In this document: piece after piece, positions 36,092 to 46,300 of the stretch
Position numbering within the stretch: position 1 is the stretch's first letter
Layout: each line of letters begins with the position of its first letter
Source of the DNA: Winogradskya humida
GTDB taxonomy: Bacteria; Actinomycetota; Actinomycetes; Mycobacteriales; Micromonosporaceae
Length of the DNA: 64,000 nt
Assembly (NCBI RefSeq): GCF_016862215.1
Contig: NZ_BOMN01000125.1
Coordinates: forward strand, 19,540-83,539
Direction: 5' to 3'
Program-made: the position numbers and the translations under genes
Notes under the pieces: model-generated
Seen by the model: only the letters and a program-made list of their open reading frames with translations
Database searches by the model: none
Told to the model about the DNA's origin: nothing

Positions 36092-38206
36092 ATGGCTGCG
36101 AAGAAGAAAACCCCGGCTCCGTCCCCCGCCGCTCTCGATCCTGCGGAAACCAGCCCCGTGAGCAAGGCCCTTGCCCCGGAGCAAGGACTGCAGAACGGCG
36201 CCTTTCTGACCACCGCCGAGGGACTGCGGTTGCCGGACACGGATCATTCCCTGAAAGCCGGGCCGCGGGGGCCTTCGCTGCTGGAGGATTTCCACCTGCG
36301 GGAGAAGATCACCCATTTTGATCACGAGCGCATTCCGGAGCGGGTCGTGCACGCCCGCGGTGCCGCCGCGCACGGAGTTTTCCGAGCGTACGGCAGTGCC
36401 GGCTCGGTGACGAAGGCGCCTTTCCTGGCCGAACAGGGCCGCGAGACACCGGTATTCGTGCGGTTCTCCACGGTGCTCGGATCACGCGGGTCGGCGGATA
36501 CCGTACGCGACGTCCGCGGCTTTGCCGTGAAGTTCTACACGGCCGAGGGAAACGTCGACCTGGTCGGCAACAACATGCCCGTCTTCTTCATTCAGGACGG
36601 CATCAAGTTCCCGGACATCATCCACGCCGGAAAACCGCACCCGGATCGCGAGATCCCGCAGGCACAGAGCGCGCACGACAGTTTCTGGGATTTCGTCTCC
36701 CTGCACACCGAGGCCACCCATCATGTCATGTGGGCGATGTCCGACCGGGGCATTCCGCGTTCCTACCGGACGATGGAGGGCTTCGGCGTCCACACTTTCC
36801 GGCTGGTCGACGCCGACGGTGCCACGAGTCTGGTGAAATTCCACTGGAAGCCCGTGGCCGGGGTGCATTCCCTGGTCTGGGAGGAGGCCCAGCTGGCGGC
36901 GGGCACCGACCCGGACTTCCACCGCCGGGACATGGCCGACGCGATCGACGCGGGCGCGTTCCTCGAGTACGAGCTCGGCATCCAGGTGATGCCGGACAGC
37001 GACGAGGAGACGTTCGAGGGCATCGACCTGCTGGACCCCACGAAGATCGTCCCCGAGGAGCTGGCACCGGTCCAGCCGATCGGCAAGCTGACCCTGAACC
37101 GCAACCCGGACAACTACTTCGCCGAGACGGAGCAGGTCGCCTTTCACACCGGCCACCTGGTCCCCGGCATCGAGATCACGAACGACCCGCTGATGCAGGC
37201 GCGGATGTTCTCGTACCTCGACACCCAGCTCACCCGGCTCGGTGGCCCCAACTTCGCCCAGCTGCCGATCAACCGGTCGCACGCCCCGGTCAACGACAAC
37301 CTGCGCGACGGCATGCACCAGAGCGTCATCCACCGCGGCGTCGCGCCGTACCTGCCCAACAGCCTGGCCGGCGACGAGGGCCCCGAGCCCGCCACCGAAC
37401 CGCAGGGCGGCTACGTCCAGGTCCCGCGGCTCGTCCACGGCGAGAAGGTACGCGCCAACCCGGTCTCGTTCGACGACCACTTCTCGCAGGCCACGCTCTT
37501 CTACGCGAGCATGAGCCCGGTGGAGAAACTGCACATCGTCGAGGCCTTCACGTTCGAGCTCGGCAAGGTCTACGAGCAGCCGATCCGGGAACGCGCCCTG
37601 GGCGTCCTCGCCAACGTCGACGCCGACCTGTGCGAGCAGATCGCCGCGGGTCTCGGCATGCCGGCACCGGTCGGCAAGCCGGCTGACAACGTGCAACCGT
37701 CCCCGGCCCTGTCGCAGATCTCCCCCGTCCCCGGCCCGATCGCCGGCCGCGTCATCGGCATCGTCGCCGCCCCGGGCGCCGACCTCGCGGGCATCGGCAA
37801 GGTCCGCAAGGCCTTCGAGGCCAAGGGCGCCTTCGTCCGCGTCATCGCCCCGGCCGGCGGCACCCTCGGCAAGGGCGCCCGCACCGAGATCATCGAACGG
37901 ACCCTGCTCACCACCCGCTCGGTGGAGTACGACGCTGTCCTCATCGCGGGCGGCGCCGGCGCGCTGGCCGACATCAAGCTGACGGTGCTGCTGCAGGAGG
38001 CCTTCCGGCACGCCAAGGCCATCGGTGCCTGGGGCGACGGCGAGCAGGCCCTGATCACGGCGGGCATCGACACGACCGCGCCGGGCATCCTGCTCAGCGA
38101 CGGGGTGTCCAGCGCGTACACCAAGGATCTGATCAATGCCGTCGGTCTCCACCGGGCCTGGGACCGCGCCGCCCTGGTGATGTCCTCCGCCGGCCCGGCG
38201 GCTTAA
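36092..38206 (+). CDS. katE: Large-subunit monofunctional catalase (KatE/HPII type)
   Basis: This protein has 704 residues. The heme catalase core (about 40-545) has the distal His in RVVHARGAAAHGVF and the proximal heme-ligand Tyr motif RMFSYLDTQ. A C-terminal DJ-1/class I amidotransferase-like domain (about 560-704, GRVIGIVAAPGADLAG...AVLIAGGAGAL region) is typical of clade 2 large-subunit catalases. It decomposes hydrogen peroxide in the cytoplasm. The ATG at 36092 has CGAGG 7-11 nt upstream. No OxyR or Fur-type regulator gene is adjacent. Confidence 0.96.
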   Translation: MAAKKKTPAPSPAALDPAETSPVSKALAPEQGLQNGAFLTTAEGLRLPDTDHSLKAGPRGPSLLEDFHLREKITHFDHERIPERVVHARGAAAHGVFRAYGSAGSVTKAPFLAEQGRETPVFVRFSTVLGSRGSADTVRDVRGFAVKFYTAEGNVDLVGNNMPVFFIQDGIKFPDIIHAGKPHPDREIPQAQSAHDSFWDFVSLHTEATHHVMWAMSDRGIPRSYRTMEGFGVHTFRLVDADGATSLVKFHWKPVAGVHSLVWEEAQLAAGTDPDFHRRDMADAIDAGAFLEYELGIQVMPDSDEETFEGIDLLDPTKIVPEELAPVQPIGKLTLNRNPDNYFAETEQVAFHTGHLVPGIEITNDPLMQARMFSYLDTQLTRLGGPNFAQLPINRSHAPVNDNLRDGMHQSVIHRGVAPYLPNSLAGDEGPEPATEPQGGYVQVPRLVHGEKVRANPVSFDDHFSQATLFYASMSPVEKLHIVEAFTFELGKVYEQPIRERALGVLANVDADLCEQIAAGLGMPAPVGKPADNVQPSPALSQISPVPGPIAGRVIGIVAAPGADLAGIGKVRKAFEAKGAFVRVIAPAGGTLGKGARTEIIERTLLTTRSVEYDAVLIAGGAGALADIKLTVLLQEAFRHAKAIGAWGDGEQALITAGIDTTAPGILLSDGVSSAYTKDLINAVGLHRAWDRAALVMSSAGPAA

Positions 38207-38224
38207 GCAACTGCGGCGCGGGGG

Positions 38225-38863
38225 TCAGCTCTGGCCCCCACGCCGGAACTCCAGGGCTGCGTAGAGGTCCCGCGGCGGTGGTGCTCCTGGCAGCGGCTTC
38301 GTATTGGACGCGGCACAGGCCTGGAGCAGGTAGCCGATCAGCCGGTCCTGCGCGGCGGCGAGAGCCGGGGTCTGAGTGCGCATCACTCCCCCGGTAGCCA
38401 GCAGGATCAGCGGCAGATCGTGCGGGGAGAAGTCGGCCCGCAACACCCCGGCGGCCTTGGCCCGGCGGACGAGCCGGATGAACTCCCGCAGCCCGCGCTG
38501 GCGTTGCGCCTCGAGCAGCTCGGCGCCGGTGAACATCGTGGTCAGGACCTGCGCGAAGCCGCGGTCGCGCTGCGGGATCCGGCACACGTACTCGATGAAC
38601 CCGCAGAACGCCGCCCACGGATCGGGATCCGCCGCTGCCCTGGTGGCCGTGTCCGCGTAGTCCGTCATCGCCGCCCCGAACGTCGCCTCGACGAGGTCGG
38701 CGCGGGCTGGGAAGTTGCGGATCAGCGTGGCGATCCCGACGCCGGCGCGACGTGCGACCTCGCTCATCGGCACGTCGATGCCGGACTCGCCGAACACCTC
38801 GGCCGCCGCGGCGAGGACCCGCTCCCGGTTGCGCACCGCGTCTGCCCGAGGCTGCCGTGACAT
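38225..38863 (-). CDS. TetR-family repressor
   Basis: This protein has 212 residues with an N-terminal TetR DNA-binding domain: RERVLAAAAEVFGESGIDVPMSEVARRAGVGIATLIRNFPARADLVEA. The C-terminal ligand domain resembles the SCO/AefR-like group. The ATG at 38861-38863 has AAGGGG at a normal distance, so it is preferred over a GTG three codons earlier. It is divergent from an LLM oxidoreductase gene, with two palindromes in the 73-bp gap, which makes it the likely local repressor of both genes. Confidence 0.92.
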   Translation of the reverse strand: MSRQPRADAVRNRERVLAAAAEVFGESGIDVPMSEVARRAGVGIATLIRNFPARADLVEATFGAAMTDYADTATRAAADPDPWAAFCGFIEYVCRIPQRDRGFAQVLTTMFTGAELLEAQRQRGLREFIRLVRRAKAAGVLRADFSPHDLPLILLATGGVMRTQTPALAAAQDRLIGYLLQACAASNTKPLPGAPPPRDLYAALEFRRGGQS

Positions 38864-38881
38864 CACCCACACCCCTTAAAT

Positions 38882-38921
38882 GGAAGTCCTCTTCCGGATA
38901 CTGTTGCGGAAGACCCCTTCC
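38882..38921. promoter_or_regulatory. Paired palindromic operators for the TetR regulator
   Basis: Two 14-bp palindromes, GGAAGTCCTCTTCC (38882-38895) and GGAAGACCCCTTCC (38908-38921), share the GGAAG-N4-CTTCC pattern with centres 26 bp apart. Together they also form a larger inverted repeat (flanks TAAA/TTTA). They sit between the divergent TetR and LLM genes, as expected for autoregulatory operators. Confidence 0.8.
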
Positions 38922-38936
38922 ACTTTAGGACCGATC

Positions 38937-39992
38937 ATGTCAGTGGTAGAAATCGGCGTCGCCAGCCTGGCCGACCGGCAGCCGCGTACGGTCGACGGCA
39001 CCACCGTCACCGAAGCCGCACGCACGGCCCAGATCATCGAGCTGGGCGTCCAGGCGGACGAGCTCGGCCTCGACGTCTTCGGGCTCGGCGAGCACCACAG
39101 CCGGGACTTCGTCGTCTCGTCGCCCGTGCCCGTGCTGGCCGCCGTCGCTGCGCGCACCACCCGGATCCGGCTGACCAGCGGCGTGACCGTGCTGAGCGCG
39201 CTCGACCCCGTCCGCGTGCACCAGGACTTCGCCACCCTCGACCTCATCAGCGGCGGCCGGGCGGAGATCACCGTGGGCCGCAGCGCGTACCCGGAGCCGT
39301 TCGCGCTGTTCGGGGTCGACATCAACGACTACGACGAGGTGTTCACCGAGAAGCTGGACCTGCTGCTGCGCCTGCGCGACGAACCGGAGATCAGCTGGAG
39401 CGGCACCCACCGCCCGCCGCTGACCCGGGCCGCCGTGGTGCCGCGTGGCGTGCAGGCCGCACTACCCGTATGGATCGGCGCCGGTGGGACCCCGGCCAGC
39501 GCCGCCCGCGCCGGGCTGCTGGGCCTGCCGCTGATCCTCGGCTACCTCGGCGGCTCCCCGGAGCACCTCCGCGGGCTGGTGGACCTCTACCGCGCGGCCG
39601 GCGCCCGGGCCGGGCACGCCGATCGGCTGCGGGTGGGCGTCGCGGCGCACTACTTCGGCGCGGAAACGCAGGCGGAGGCCGCGTCGACGTACCCGTACTA
39701 TCACGACTTTCTGCGGCCCAAGCACCCCGGAGGCGGCGGTTTCGTCGTCACCCCGCAGGCCTTCACCGACGGCACCAGCCCCGACCGGCCCCTGATGATC
39801 GGTACGCCCGGCCACGTCATCGACAAGCTCGTCCACCTGCACAAGGTCCTCGGCTACGACCGCCTGCAACTCCTCGCCGACTGGGGCGGTCTCCCGGCCC
39901 CGCTGGTCGAGGCCTCCGTGCACCGCCTGGGCACGGAGATAGCCCCCGCCCTGCGAGAAACGCTCAGTCGAGTTTCGCGCGGAATTCCTTGA
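38937..39992 (+). CDS. LLM-class flavin-dependent oxidoreductase
   Basis: This luciferase-like monooxygenase has 351 residues in a TIM-barrel fold. Signature segments are ELGLDVFGLGEHHSRDF near the N-terminus, TTRIRLTSGVTVLSALDPVRVHQDFATLDLISGGRAEITVGRS in the middle and PLMIGTPGHVIDKL near the end. Enzymes of this group use FMN or F420 to oxidise small molecules; the substrate is unknown. The ATG at 38937 has AGGA 8 nt upstream. It is probably repressed by the divergent TetR protein. Its 3' end overlaps the convergent DUF2750 gene by 29 bp. Confidence 0.9.
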   Translation: MSVVEIGVASLADRQPRTVDGTTVTEAARTAQIIELGVQADELGLDVFGLGEHHSRDFVVSSPVPVLAAVAARTTRIRLTSGVTVLSALDPVRVHQDFATLDLISGGRAEITVGRSAYPEPFALFGVDINDYDEVFTEKLDLLLRLRDEPEISWSGTHRPPLTRAAVVPRGVQAALPVWIGAGGTPASAARAGLLGLPLILGYLGGSPEHLRGLVDLYRAAGARAGHADRLRVGVAAHYFGAETQAEAASTYPYYHDFLRPKHPGGGGFVVTPQAFTDGTSPDRPLMIGTPGHVIDKLVHLHKVLGYDRLQLLADWGGLPAPLVEASVHRLGTEIAPALRETLSRVSRGIP

Positions 39993-40344
39993 GCGTGAGC
40001 TGGCCGGCGTTGTGCCCGTCGACGGGGAAGATGGCGATGTCCGCGTCATCCTCCTTGAGCTGCGGCAGCCACTCCTTCAGGAACTCGTCCACGGGAATCG
40101 CGATCGGGTGCTCCCCCGGCTCGGCGTCCTCCTCGTTCTCCAGCTGGGCCACCGTCGCGTACGGCCAGATCGGCAGCAGGGTCGTGCGCCGCGCGTCCTC
40201 GGTGAACAGGGTGTCGAACTCGTCCCCCCACACCCACAGCACGCCCTTGCCGGCGAGCACGTCGAACGTCGCGGCCACCCGGTCGTCCCCGCCCAGCGCG
40301 CGCAGCCGGTCCGCTTCGCCCCGCGAGATGTCATCCCGTGCCAC
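39964..40344 (-). CDS. DUF2750-like protein
   Basis: This protein has 126 residues and starts at a GTG with GGAGG 5 nt upstream (VARDDISRGEADRLRAL). The central GVLWVWGDEF, LLPIWPYATVAQLE and IAIPVDEFLKEWLPQLKEDD segments match the DUF2750 pattern of small acidic proteins of unknown function. No catalytic motif or membrane segment is present. Its last 29 bp overlap the convergent LLM gene. Confidence 0.75.
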   Translation of the reverse strand: MARDDISRGEADRLRALGGDDRVAATFDVLAGKGVLWVWGDEFDTLFTEDARRTTLLPIWPYATVAQLENEEDAEPGEHPIAIPVDEFLKEWLPQLKEDDADIAIFPVDGHNAGQLTLKEFRAKLD

Positions 40345-40434
40345 TTGACCTCCGAAAACCCGCCCACCGATGTACGGCTGCGATCGTATCGGCCCGGCCA
40401 CCACGAACGGCAGGCGGCGCTCCCCCTGCCGTGG

Positions 40435-41796
40435 TCAGCGGGCGGCCCATTTCTCCAGGCCGGCGGCGTCGATCGGCAGGGCTCCGGAGAGAACCTCATG
40501 CCCGGTCGCGGTGACCAGGAGATCATCCTCGATGCGTACGCCGATGCCGCGCAGCTCCGGCGGCAGCGTCTCGTCGTGGGCGTGGAAGTACAGTCCGGGC
40601 TCGACGGTCAGCACCATGCCGGGCGCAAGCGGCGCGCCCTGGTACTGGTCGTAGTTCGACGAGCCGCAATCGTGCACGTCGAGGCCGAGGTGGTGACCGA
40701 TGCCGCAGACGATGTAGCGGCGGTGCTCCTGGCCCCGCGGTGCGAGTGCCTCGTCCACCGAGACCGGCAGCAGGCCCCAGTCGTGCAGGCCGCGGGCGAG
40801 GACCTCCAGGGAGGCGAAGTGGAAGTCGGAGAACAGACCGCCGGGGCGCACCTGGTCCATACCCGCCCGGTGGGAGGCCTCGACCAGATCGTGCACCTGC
40901 CGCTGGACGGGTGAGAAGGCGCCGCCCACCGGGATCGTCCGGGTCACGTCGGCGGTGTAGAGCGACCTCGCCTCCACTCCCATGTCGAGCAGCAACGTCT
41001 CACCGGGCCGGACCGGGCCGTCGCAGCGGACCCAGTGCAGGATCGGGGCGTGGTCACCGGAACCGACGATCGTGCTGTAGCCGGGGCCGTTGCCGAACGT
41101 CCGCGCGTACCTGTCGAAGGTGCCCTGCAGCCAGCGCTCCCCCAGCCCGTCGGCGACCGCGCGCGGCACCTCATCGGCCACGGCCGCGAACCCCGCGACG
41201 GTGTGGTCGATCGCCTCGCGCAGCTGGGCGATCTCCCATTCGTCCTTGATCATGCGGAGATCGGCGACGACCCGCTGCAGATCGGCGTCGGGCGAGGGGT
41301 CGGGCATCTTGAGCGCCGAGCGGGGCCGCACCGGCAGATCCAGGGCCGCCGACCACGCGCCGAGCCCCGCGGACGGCCCCACCCACAGCTCGCCGTGTGC
41401 CGCACTCGCGTAGAAGTCACGCTCACCGGGCCCGGCCGGTGCGGGCAGGTAGAGCACCGCGTCGTGGCCGCCCGGTGCCGGTGTCATGACCAGCACCGAC
41501 CCCTCGACCTGACACGAGGTCGCCCATACGAAGTCGCTGTCCGCGCGGAACGGGTGGTCCGCGTCACCGTTGCGGGGCCGGGCCTGCCCGGCTGCCAGGA
41601 CCAGGGTCTGGCCGGGCAGTGCGGCGCTGAGCCGGGCCCGGTGCGCGACAGCAGCCCGCGCCGCGGCCGGATCGACCGGGGCGGGGACGTCGCGTTCGGC
41701 CCAGCCCTGGCCGATGCGGGCCAGGAAGCCGGGGCTGTCGTCGGCCAGCCACGGAGGCTTCGTCCCGGCCCACGGCGGGGTGCTCAACTCGGTCAT
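40435..41796 (-). CDS. M24 Xaa-Pro aminopeptidase (aminopeptidase P type)
   Basis: This protein has 453 residues: an aminopeptidase P N-terminal domain (about 50-175) and an M24 creatinase/pita-bread catalytic domain (about 180-453). Metal ligands visible in order are the Asp pair in LLLDMG...YTADVTR, His in CGIGHHLGLDVHD, Glu in TVEPGLYF and Glu in GVRIEDD. It removes N-terminal residues before proline, using a dinuclear metal centre. The ATG has GGAGG about 7 nt upstream. It follows the M1 aminopeptidase gene and the Pls-type synthetase on the same strand. Confidence 0.93.
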   Translation of the reverse strand: MTELSTPPWAGTKPPWLADDSPGFLARIGQGWAERDVPAPVDPAAARAAVAHRARLSAALPGQTLVLAAGQARPRNGDADHPFRADSDFVWATSCQVEGSVLVMTPAPGGHDAVLYLPAPAGPGERDFYASAAHGELWVGPSAGLGAWSAALDLPVRPRSALKMPDPSPDADLQRVVADLRMIKDEWEIAQLREAIDHTVAGFAAVADEVPRAVADGLGERWLQGTFDRYARTFGNGPGYSTIVGSGDHAPILHWVRCDGPVRPGETLLLDMGVEARSLYTADVTRTIPVGGAFSPVQRQVHDLVEASHRAGMDQVRPGGLFSDFHFASLEVLARGLHDWGLLPVSVDEALAPRGQEHRRYIVCGIGHHLGLDVHDCGSSNYDQYQGAPLAPGMVLTVEPGLYFHAHDETLPPELRGIGVRIEDDLLVTATGHEVLSGALPIDAAGLEKWAAR

Positions 41797-41874
41797 CGCT
41801 TCGCCTCCAGGAGCTCGACGCGTTCCATCAGAACACGGGCGGCGACGCGGGTGCCACCGGGAATCGGCCGTCCC

Positions 41875-43218
41875 TCACCGGGGCAGCGGGGGCAGTGCCG
41901 GCGTGTCGAGCCACTCCTTGAACAGCCCGTCCAGGGGTTCGCGGGAGAAGCGCTGCGCGTGCGCCCGGAAGTCCTCGCTCGTCACCGTCGCGTGCTGGTG
42001 CCCGGCCACCCAGGCGCGGACCATCGGGAAGAACGAGCCGGCGCCGACCTTCTTGCGCAGGGCGTGCAGAGTGAGCGCGCCGCGCTTGTAGACGGCCGGG
42101 TCGAACATCGCGTCCACCCCCGGGTCGGCCACCCGGATGCCGGCCGCGCTGACCGCGAGGTAGCCGTGCCACTGGGCCGCGAGGGTGTCGGCCGGGAGAC
42201 CGCCGCTGACCTCGGACCACAGCCATTCCGCGTACGTCGCGAAGCCCTCGTTGAGCCAGATGTGGCGCCAGTCCGCGACCGTGAGGCTGTTGCCGAACCA
42301 CTGATGCGCCAGCTCGTGCACGACCAGCCGCTCGTGGGTGCGCTTGCCGTCGATGTGGTTGGCGCCGAAGATGGCCATCCCCTGCGCCTCGATCGGGTCG
42401 TCGAGCTCGTCGTCGGCGACCACGAGCACGTACTCCTTGAACGGGTACGGCCCGAAGTACCGCTGCAGCGTCGCCATGATCTCGCCGTGCCGGCCGAGGT
42501 CGTGGGTGGCGCCGGCGCGCAACCGCGGCGGGATGGCGGCGCGCTGCCTGATCGGGCCGGGCGCGGCGAGCTCCATCATCTCGTAACGTCCGATCTGGAC
42601 GCTCATCAGATAGGGCGACGTGGGTTCGCGACGCTCGAAGACCCAGCTGGTCGCGCCCGCACCACGCCACTTCGAGACAAGATCACCGGTCACCAGCACG
42701 GCGTACGCGGAAGCGACCGTCAACGCCACCCGATACGTCGCCTTGGCCGCCGGCTGGTCGTCGCACGGGAACCACGACGGCGCCCCGTTCGGCTGGCTCG
42801 CGACGAGCACGCCGTCGGTCAGCTCGTCCCACCCGATGTCGCCCCAGCGCCCGGAGATCGGCAGCGGCGTCCCCGAATACCGGATGTCGACCCGGAACGT
42901 GTCGCCGTCGTCGATCGGGCGCTGCGGCTTGATGAAAAGCTTGTGACCGCGCTGGAGGTGCTTCGCCGGCCACCCGTCGACCCGGACGTCCTGCACCCGG
43001 AAACGCCCGAGGTCGAGCGAGAACCGGGACAGCGCCTGACCGGCCACGGCGGTGATGGTGGCCTTGCCGCCGAGCCGGTTGGACGTGATCCGGTATTCCA
43101 GGTCCAGGTCGTAGTGCTCCACCCGGTACCCGCCGTTGCCGTGCTCCGGCAGGTACGAGTCCTGCGAGTGGTCCGCCCCCGGCTTGGCACCCCGCGGACC
43201 AGGTAACTTAGGCGTCAT
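41875..43218 (-). CDS. M1-family zinc aminopeptidase beside the Pls-type synthetase
   Basis: This protein has 447 residues, a short M1 metallopeptidase without the long C-terminal helical domain. It has the zinc motif HELAHQWFGN with NEGFATYAEW (HExxH-x18-E), and QGMAIF in place of the canonical GAMEN exopeptidase motif. The N-terminal beta domain begins YRVEHYDLDLEYRI. No signal peptide is apparent. It lies 85 bp downstream of the polyamino-acid synthetase gene. Producers of epsilon-polylysine are known to carry Zn-dependent polylysine-degrading aminopeptidases, so processing or self-protection against the polymer is a plausible role, inferred from position. Confidence 0.9.
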   Translation of the reverse strand: MTPKLPGPRGAKPGADHSQDSYLPEHGNGGYRVEHYDLDLEYRITSNRLGGKATITAVAGQALSRFSLDLGRFRVQDVRVDGWPAKHLQRGHKLFIKPQRPIDDGDTFRVDIRYSGTPLPISGRWGDIGWDELTDGVLVASQPNGAPSWFPCDDQPAAKATYRVALTVASAYAVLVTGDLVSKWRGAGATSWVFERREPTSPYLMSVQIGRYEMMELAAPGPIRQRAAIPPRLRAGATHDLGRHGEIMATLQRYFGPYPFKEYVLVVADDELDDPIEAQGMAIFGANHIDGKRTHERLVVHELAHQWFGNSLTVADWRHIWLNEGFATYAEWLWSEVSGGLPADTLAAQWHGYLAVSAAGIRVADPGVDAMFDPAVYKRGALTLHALRKKVGAGSFFPMVRAWVAGHQHATVTSEDFRAHAQRFSREPLDGLFKEWLDTPALPPLPR

Positions 43219-43303
43219 GCCGAGTCACCTTCGGCATGCCCTTCTGGCCCTCGCCGCTGCGGGCCGTCGCCGGCCGCCGGCAGGCGTGGCTCGGTGCAGT
43301 CGG

Positions 43304-46300
43304 TCATGCCTGACCGGTCGGGGGCGACCAGGTCGCGATCGGGTTTCCCAGCCAGCGGCTGTCCTGGGGGACCGCGTCACCGCGGGTGACCAGGGAACCG
43401 GGGCCTACGGTGGTGCGTGCGCCGATGCTCGCGCCGGGCAGCACGATGCTGTGCGGGCCGAGGGCGGCACCGGCGCCCAGGGTCACCTCGTCCATGCTCA
43501 TGACACGATCATGGAACAAGTGGGTCTGAATCACACAACCGCGGTTCACCGTTGCCCCGTCGCCCAGGCTGACAAGATCATATTCGGGCAGCCAGTACGT
43601 CTCCAGCCAGACGCCCCGGCCGATCTTCGCGCCGAGCGTGCGCAGCCAGGCGGGAAGCAGCGGCGTGCCGGTCGCGAAACGGACCAGCCACGGCACCCCG
43701 AGCACCTCGACGAACGTGTCGGCGAGCTCGTTGCGCCACACGAACGAGGTCCAGAGCGCGTGGTCGACGACCCGGAACCGCCCGATCAGCAGCCACTTGG
43801 CGGCCGTCGAGACAGCGCCGGCGACGATCGCGGCGGCGAACATCACCGGGCCGGCGGCGAGCGCGGCAGCCCACCCACCGGCGCTGTGCCACACGACGTC
43901 GAGCGTGGCGAGGACGAGCACGGCGAGGGCCGCGGCGAGCATCACCGGGACGATCCGGCACAGCTCGATCGCCGCGCGGGCCAGCTTCAGCCGCAGCGGC
44001 GGGTCGAACGTCCGGCTGGTGTCGGCGGCCTCGACCGTGCGGCGCAGCGGCATCGGCGGGGCACCGAGCCACGACGAGCCCTTCTTCGCCTTGCGCGGCG
44101 CCGACGAGAGCACCCCGACGAGGCTGCGCTTGGGCACCGAGCGGCCCGGCGCGGTCATGCCCGAGTTGCCGAGGAATGCCTGCTTGCCGATGCGGGCCGG
44201 CGCGACCCGCAGCCAGCCGTGGTTGAGCTCGTACGTGGCGACCATGGTGTCGTCGGCCAGGAACGCGCCGTCGGCGACCGTGGTCATGGCGGGCACCGCG
44301 AGCACGGTCGACGCCTCGACGCCACGACCGACCTTGGCGCCGAGCAGCCGCAGCCACACCGGCGTGAACAGGCTGGCGTAGAGCGGGAACAACCCGACGC
44401 GGGCCATGCCCATCAGCCGCTCGGTGGCCCACACCTGCCAGGCCACGCGGCCCTGGACGGGGTGGTAGCCCTCGCGCAGCCCGATGCTGAGCAGCCGGAC
44501 GGCGATCAGCACGATCAGGGCGTACACCAGGAAATAAGCGACGGCCGCGACCGGGATCACCCAGGCGATCTCCGCGCTGAGCCCGTCCGACAGGGTCCAG
44601 CCGAGCAGGGCGAGCCCCGGCAGGGCGGCGAGAACGGACACCAGGCCCAGCAGCTGCGCGGTCGTCCCGTAGGCCGCGGCCCAGTAGCCGGACCGCAGCT
44701 TCGACGAGGCCATGCGGGGCTCGGGCCAGTCGCCGTGGCTCTTCCCGGCGCGCACGGCGCCGGAGACGGTGGTCCCGGCGGAGACCCAGGCGTTCTTGCC
44801 GACCCGGGCGCCGGGCATGAGGGTGCTGCGCGCACCGACCCGGGCGCCGGCGCCGATGCGGATCTTGCCGATGTGCACGACGTCGCCGTCGACCCAGTAG
44901 CCGGAGAGGTCGACCTCGGGCTCGATCGCGGCGCCGCGGCCGAGCTTCAGCGCGCCCGTGACCGGCGGCGCGGAGTGCAGGTCGACGTCGGGGCTGATCT
45001 GCGCCCCGAGCGCCCGCGCATAGGTGATCATCCAGGAGGCGCCGGCGACGCTCGTCGCGCCGGTCAGGTCGGCGAACCGCTCCGCGGCCCAGAGCCGCAG
45101 GTGGACGCCGCCGCCGCGCGGGTAGTCACCGAAGCCCACGCCGCACAGCAGCAGCCGGGCCGCTCCTGCCGCGAGACCGATCCGGCCGGGCGCGCTGAAC
45201 AGCACCAGCCAGCCGGCCGCGATCCACCACCAGGTGACGGGCGGTGCCCACGGCGCGGGCCCGATCAGGGCGGCGATCTTGCCGAGCCCGGCGAGCAGGG
45301 TCAGCCAGCGCAGCCCGACGAGCACGAGCATCGGCAGCATCAGCAGGCCCTGGATCAGCCCGGCCCGTTTGGGCGTGGGCCGGACGTCGCGGCGGACCGC
45401 CGCCGTCGTGTCGAGCTTTTCGAGCACCGCGGCGAGGCCGGACAGGCTCGGGTTCTGGTAGATGTCGGCGACCGACACCTGCGGGTGGCTGGCGCGGATC
45501 CACGCCACGAGCTGCGCGGCGGTGAGGCTGCCACCGCCGTGGGTGAAGAAGTCGGCGTCCACCTCGGCGGGACGCAGGCCGAGGATCTCCTCCCAGCCGG
45601 CGGCGAGCCATTCCTCGGTCGCCGTCAGCTCGGCGGCGCCCTCCTGCGCGGTGGCGAGCGGCCACGGCAACGCGTTCCGGTCGACCTTGCCCGACGTACG
45701 GGTGGGAAGCTCCTCCACGACTGCCAGCAACGGCACGAGAGCGGCCGGGAGCTGCTCCCGGAGCTGCGTCGCGGCAACGGTCGTGTCGAACTCCGCGCCC
45801 TCACGAACCACGACGTACCCGACCAGGAGCTGGTTGCCCGCGGCGGTCTTCTTCACGGCGGCGGCCGCACCGGCGACCCCGGGCAGTGCCTGCAGCGCGG
45901 CGTCGACCTCGCCCAGCTCGATCCGGCGCCCGCCAAGCTTGACCTGCTCGTCCCCGCGCCCGACGAACAGCAGCCCCTCGGGCTCCGCCCGCACGATGTC
46001 ACCACTGCGGTAGGCCCGCTGCCAGCCGAGCGAGTCGAGCGGCGCGAACTTCTCCGCGTCCTTGGCGGCGTCGAGGTAGCGCGCGAGCCCCACCCCGCCG
46101 ATCACCAGCTCGCCCGTCCCGCCCATCGCCACCGGCTCACCGGTCGCGTCGACCACGGCCAGCTCCCAGCCGAGCAGCGGCAACCCGATGCGCACGGGCC
46201 CCTCGCCGGTCAGCCGCGCGCCACAGGCCACCACGGTCGCCTCGGTCGGCCCGTAGGTGTTCCAGACCTCGCGTCCCTCGACGGCCAGCCGCTCGGCGAG

